DNA of 32,844 bases from DASUFI01 sp036274635 (GTDB lineage: Bacteria > Planctomycetota > B15-G4): assembly GCA_036274635.1 (NCBI GenBank), contig DASUFI010000234.1, forward strand, positions 1 through 32,844, read 5' to 3'. Shown here one piece after another: positions 29,700 through 32,844 of this stretch. A program made the position numbers and the translations under genes. Position 1 is the first letter of the stretch, and every line of letters begins with the position of its first letter. A model generated the notes under the pieces. That model was not told the DNA's origin and made no database searches. It was given only the letters and a program-made list of their open reading frames with translations.

Positions 29700-32243
29700 T
29701 CAGAGGATGCCGGCGGCCTTCGCGGCGTCGAGGATCGCGCGCAGGTAGTGCTGGGCCTCGAGGCGCTTGTCGATCCACTCCAGGTTGTCGTGCGCCGCGA
29801 AGGCCTTGATCTGCTCGAGGCCCTTGAGGAGGTAGCTCACCTCGCCCGTGTCCCGCCAGGTCTCGGCCATGGCCAGCAGGATGGGGTGGAAGTCCGATGA
29901 CTCCCAGGTGTTCACGAGCTCCTGCATGACACCGTAGCTGTACACCAGGTGCCCGTTGACGGCTCCGGCCACCTTGGGGAACAGCTCGTCGCGCGTGTAG
30001 TGGGCGAGGTCGTGGATGCGCAGCCGCGCCACCTGGGCGTCGGGGTCGTTCTTGCCGAGGAAGCGCGCCGCGCGGTACAGGCCGCGCGGCCCCATGCTGG
30101 AGCTGATGAAGCCGCGCGTCACGTAGTTCTCGCCGGGCGCCTTCTCCGACTTGTTCTGCTCGGAGTAGACGTAGCAGCCGCGGGCCCCCAGGCCGGGCGG
30201 GCCGTCCCAGCCGTAGCCGTCCACGCCCGAGGCCACGTCGATGATGGGCGTGTCGAAGAACTGCAGGCGCTGGTGGATGTAGGGCGTGAGCTTGGCCCAC
30301 TGGTGGGTGGCGGTGGCCACCTCGACCAGCGCCACGAGCGACTGGTACATGCTGCGCTCGTGCGGCCAGATGTCCAGCGTAGGCAGGATCTCGGCCTCGT
30401 CGAGGAGCGCGTCGCGGTAGCGCTCGTCGCCGGTCATGTACCAGGCCAGCGCGATGCCGCCCATGTAGCGGTGCTCGTCGTCGCCGGCGATGTTGGTGGT
30501 GTGCGGGACCTCGTCGTTGTCGGCGCCGGGGTCGTCCTTGTGGTCGAAGTCGTCGCTGCGCAGGATCTGCGACTCGGACTTCCACAGCGCGAGGTCCATC
30601 GCCGTGTCCCACTGACCGCCCGTGCCGAAGCGCAGGAACTCGCTGACCAGCAGGCGCTCGATGTAGTCGTGGTTGTTCTCGCCGCCTGTCGCGCCCATGG
30701 GCAGGAAGCGCGTCACCGACAGCCACAGGTTGCTCACGAAGACGGAGTGCGCGATGCCCAGCAGCTGGTAGGCCTGGTTCTGCTCGGCCGCCGTCAGGAT
30801 GTCGTAGCCGAAGCAGCCGCTGAGCTGGTAGATGAACAGGTCCGCGAAGCGGCCCACGGCAGGCGACTCGAGGCGGCGGCTCACCTCCACGGGCGCGCTG
30901 GCGACGCCCTTGTGGAACGAGAACACGGCCGTGCGGCTCTCGTGCTGGCGCCAGTTCCAGGTGTAGCCCTTGCCGTTCCACGGCGGGAACAGCCCGGCCG
31001 TGACCCTGCCCATGGCGGTGGCCTCCAGTGACGCGGGCCAGAAGAAGGGCATGTGCTGGATGGTCACCGTGCAGCCGCCGGCGGCGTCCGACAGGTCCAG
31101 CCACTCGTTGACCGGGTACTGGTCCTTGCTGCCGGCGAAGATCGAGCTGCCGTTCTTCACCACCGAGTAGCCCTCCTGCGCGTAGGTCGTGGCGGAGGTC
31201 TTGGTGATGGGCGCGAGCCACGCCGTGCCGCTGCCCGTGGTCTCTTCCGTGGGCGCGCTGCTATAGGCCTGGTAGGCGTAGAGGGTGTCGTTGCCCGTCA
31301 GCGTCGACTGCGTCTCGCCCGTCGGCAGCGCCACGCGCGCGATCGGGGCGCTGCCCGTCGCGAGCCTGAGCTCCAGGTCCAGCGACCCCAGCGAGGTGTG
31401 CTGCGGCCTCAGGATGGTGGCGTTGCGCACGGTGAGGTCCACCTGCACGTCGCGGCTGCCCCAGCTGAAGGACAGGCGGCAGGTGAAGTCGATCACGCCC
31501 TCGCCGCCCTCGTCCTCCAGCGTGCCCGTGGCCTTGACCAGCGCGAAGGCCGGCCCGTTCTCCACGATCGAAAGCTGCACCCCGGGCGCCACGTGCAGTG
31601 GCTGGCCGTCGGGCAGTCTCGCGACGATGCCCTTGCTCTGGCCCGGCTTGATGACCTCGAAGCCGTCCACCACCACGCGATCCAGCACGTTGAAGCCGTT
31701 CGCGCGCACGAGGCCCTGGAGCACGCCGGTGTTCACCAGGACGCTGCCGTCGGGCTGCGTCGTGGCCAGGTTGGTTTTCGGGGAGACGCCCGCGCCGTAG
31801 CTGACGCCGATGTCCATGTTGGGCGAGCCGCCGCCGGCGGTGACGATGGCGCGCCCGACCGCCCAGCGCACGGCGCCGCTCGGCCAGCGGTCCGTCGTGC
31901 GGAACTGCCAGCGCTCGGCCCCCGTGAAGCCCAGCGGCGGGCGGCCGCCGACCTCCTGGATCTGCCAGGCCTCCTTGAGCGGCACGGCCAGCAGCATGCA
32001 GCGCTCGCCGGCCTGCGGGCCGACGCCGAACTTGGCCACGGCCGCGTCCACGATCAGCGGAGCGGCGGCCGTACCGTCCGAGACTCCGCCGACACCCGCG
32101 GGATCGCCGGCGTTGGCGAGGCCGGAGATCGCACTGCGCTCGGCGGGCTCGCCGGCGCGCTGCTTGGCGCACACGGCCTCCCTCGAGGCCACGAAAGCCA
32201 TCGAGAGGCAGACAACGAATACGAGCTTGCGATGCAGGTCCAT
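29700..32243 (-). CDS. Large secreted protein, possible PcRGLX/YetA-like polysaccharide lyase
   Basis: 847 aa starting M-D-L-H-R-K-L, the first ATG giving a proper signal peptide (about 1-27, cleavage near A-V-C-A). The N-terminal half is beta-rich, with R-W-P-S-G-A-V-R-W-A-V around residue 110, the R-W-P-x-G-x-V-R-W element seen in exo-rhamnogalacturonan lyase (PcRGLX/YetA) families. The C-terminal half is helical with H-T-T-N-I, D-E-H-R-Y-M-G-G-I-A-L-A and repeated short helices, suggesting an alpha/alpha toroid. Likely an extracellular glycan-degrading enzyme, though no catalytic residues can be named with confidence. It converges on the sulfatase-family gene with one base between stop codons. 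A longer ORF to 32339 lacks a signal peptide. Confidence 0.6.
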   Translation of the reverse strand: MDLHRKLVFVVCLSMAFVASREAVCAKQRAGEPAERSAISGLANAGDPAGVGGVSDGTAAAPLIVDAAVAKFGVGPQAGERCMLLAVPLKEAWQIQEVGGRPPLGFTGAERWQFRTTDRWPSGAVRWAVGRAIVTAGGGSPNMDIGVSYGAGVSPKTNLATTQPDGSVLVNTGVLQGLVRANGFNVLDRVVVDGFEVIKPGQSKGIVARLPDGQPLHVAPGVQLSIVENGPAFALVKATGTLEDEGGEGVIDFTCRLSFSWGSRDVQVDLTVRNATILRPQHTSLGSLDLELRLATGSAPIARVALPTGETQSTLTGNDTLYAYQAYSSAPTEETTGSGTAWLAPITKTSATTYAQEGYSVVKNGSSIFAGSKDQYPVNEWLDLSDAAGGCTVTIQHMPFFWPASLEATAMGRVTAGLFPPWNGKGYTWNWRQHESRTAVFSFHKGVASAPVEVSRRLESPAVGRFADLFIYQLSGCFGYDILTAAEQNQAYQLLGIAHSVFVSNLWLSVTRFLPMGATGGENNHDYIERLLVSEFLRFGTGGQWDTAMDLALWKSESQILRSDDFDHKDDPGADNDEVPHTTNIAGDDEHRYMGGIALAWYMTGDERYRDALLDEAEILPTLDIWPHERSMYQSLVALVEVATATHQWAKLTPYIHQRLQFFDTPIIDVASGVDGYGWDGPPGLGARGCYVYSEQNKSEKAPGENYVTRGFISSSMGPRGLYRAARFLGKNDPDAQVARLRIHDLAHYTRDELFPKVAGAVNGHLVYSYGVMQELVNTWESSDFHPILLAMAETWRDTGEVSYLLKGLEQIKAFAAHDNLEWIDKRLEAQHYLRAILDAAKAAGIL

Positions 32244-32430
32244 GGTGTGTGATCCAGGGGTGCAGCGGCGCCGGATCGGATCGGGGACGATCACTCTGCC
32301 ACTGCTGCGGGGGTGGAGTCGAGGTTTCGTCAAGCGCATCGGGTACAGAATCGAACGCGTCGCAACCGTCGCGACCCCGCAACGTCGCGCACGGCTTCCG
32401 TTACATCTGCTCTGGCCGCAAGATGGGGCA

Positions 32431-32844
32431 GTGGCTCATCCAGACCACTCGCCGCCGAGGACTCCTCCCCTGAGGTCAACCGCGCCACAGCGCGTGGTGT
32501 CACTCGTGCCGTCCACGACCGAGACGCTCGTGGCCCTGGGCGCGGGCCCGCGGGTCGTGGGCCGTACTCGCTACTGCGTGCATCCGAGGCCTTGGGTGGA
32601 CGGGGTCCCCACCGTCGGCGGCACGAAGGACCCCGATCTGGGGGCCATCACGGCGCTGCGGCCGGACCTCATCGTGGTCAACGAGGAGGAGAACCGGCCC
32701 GAGCAATTCCCCGCGCTGGCCGCCATCGCGCCGCTGTTCGAGGCCTTTCCGCGCGACGTGGACGGCGCTCTCGCGGACATCGCGCGCCTGGCCGAGGTGC
32801 TCGACGTGGCACCCGCCGGCGCGGCGCTCCTCGAGCGCCTCGCC
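32431..32844 (+). CDS. BtuF-like helical-backbone metal/cobalamin-binding protein, N-terminal part
   Basis: 138 codons are present; the gene runs off the right edge. The sequence R-V-V-S-L-V-P-S-T-T-E-T-L-V-A-L-G at residues 21-37 is the classical start of periplasmic cobalamin/siderophore-binding domains, followed by V-V-G-R-T-R-Y-C-V-H-P, P-T-V-G-G-T-K-D-P-D and L-R-P-D-L-I-V-V-N-E-E-E-N. These match the BtuF-type subgroup without a long signal. The GTG at 32431 gives a Pro-rich leader with no hydrophobic signal; a GTG at 32494 would start at the domain itself. In many bacteria such proteins are cytoplasmic or have lost export signals. Transporter partners, if any, are outside the window. 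The 187 bp before it show no riboswitch. Confidence 0.75.
   Translation, partial: MAHPDHSPPRTPPLRSTAPQRVVSLVPSTTETLVALGAGPRVVGRTRYCVHPRPWVDGVPTVGGTKDPDLGAITALRPDLIVVNEEENRPEQFPALAAIAPLFEAFPRDVDGALADIARLAEVLDVAPAGAALLERLA

Overview
The window is a GC-rich, gene-dense piece of bacterial chromosome. It looks like a planctomycete or a close relative. The support is the gene repertoire rather than any marker gene: large secreted repeat proteins (FG-GAP and GloVer type) with a shared C-terminal domain, a lipoprotein of the sulfatase/alkaline phosphatase superfamily beside a YfhO-like membrane protein, a TadG-like vWA protein, an ECF sigma factor of the DUF6596 type and an AT-hook/H1-like DNA-binding protein. 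No rRNA, tRNA, CRISPR array or intact insertion sequence was recognised.

Layout. 1-3.3 kb (minus strand): a class C beta-lactamase-like serine hydrolase, an unknown 93-aa protein, the C-terminal stump of an ArsR-type regulator, an AHSA1/SRPBCC protein, a DUF1801 protein and a glycosyltransferase that runs off the left edge. 3.5-5.1 kb (plus): an ExbD/TolR protein without its ExbB partner, then a DedA (VTT)-rhodanese fusion interrupted by an in-frame TGA. 5.6-7.6 kb: two secreted proteins separated by a strong intrinsic terminator. 7.8-10.6 kb: a THUMP-domain RNA methyltransferase, a small ferredoxin, the AT-hook protein and a zinc-ribbon membrane protein. 10.8-14.4 kb: a tightly overlapping operon of VTT protein, phospholipase D-VTT fusion and EEP-family phosphodiesterase, resembling the E. 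coli clsB/ybhP neighbourhood. 14.4-18.9 kb (minus): GloVer repeat protein, VOC-family stump, ECF sigma factor with a disturbed 5' end, FG-GAP repeat protein. 19.2-24.4 kb: a membrane-anchored cupredoxin-like protein, the TadG-like protein, a lipoprotein glycosylasparaginase coupled to a small unknown gene, a LysW-like carrier protein and a SAM methyltransferase. 24.5-32.8 kb: YfhO-like protein coupled to the sulfatase-superfamily lipoprotein, a convergent large secreted protein resembling PcRGLX/YetA lyases, and the start of a BtuF-like metal/cobalamin-binding protein.

The most interesting signal is at 4920-4922. The TGA that ends the conventional DedA ORF sits exactly where DedA-rhodanese fusions carry the second cysteine of a CxCPxE active-site loop. 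The remaining 45 codons of the rhodanese domain are intact. A 7-bp hairpin, with a G in the second position of its apical loop, starts 14 nt after the TGA. This is what a bacterial selenocysteine insertion site looks like, so the gene is a candidate DedA-rhodanese selenoprotein. A nonsense mutation or sequencing error is the main alternative.

A second theme is gene decay. An ArsR C-terminus and a VOC C-terminus both keep their overlapping or abutting junction with the downstream gene but have lost their 5' parts. The ECF sigma factor next to the VOC stump has a well-placed start codon that is out of frame with its body.
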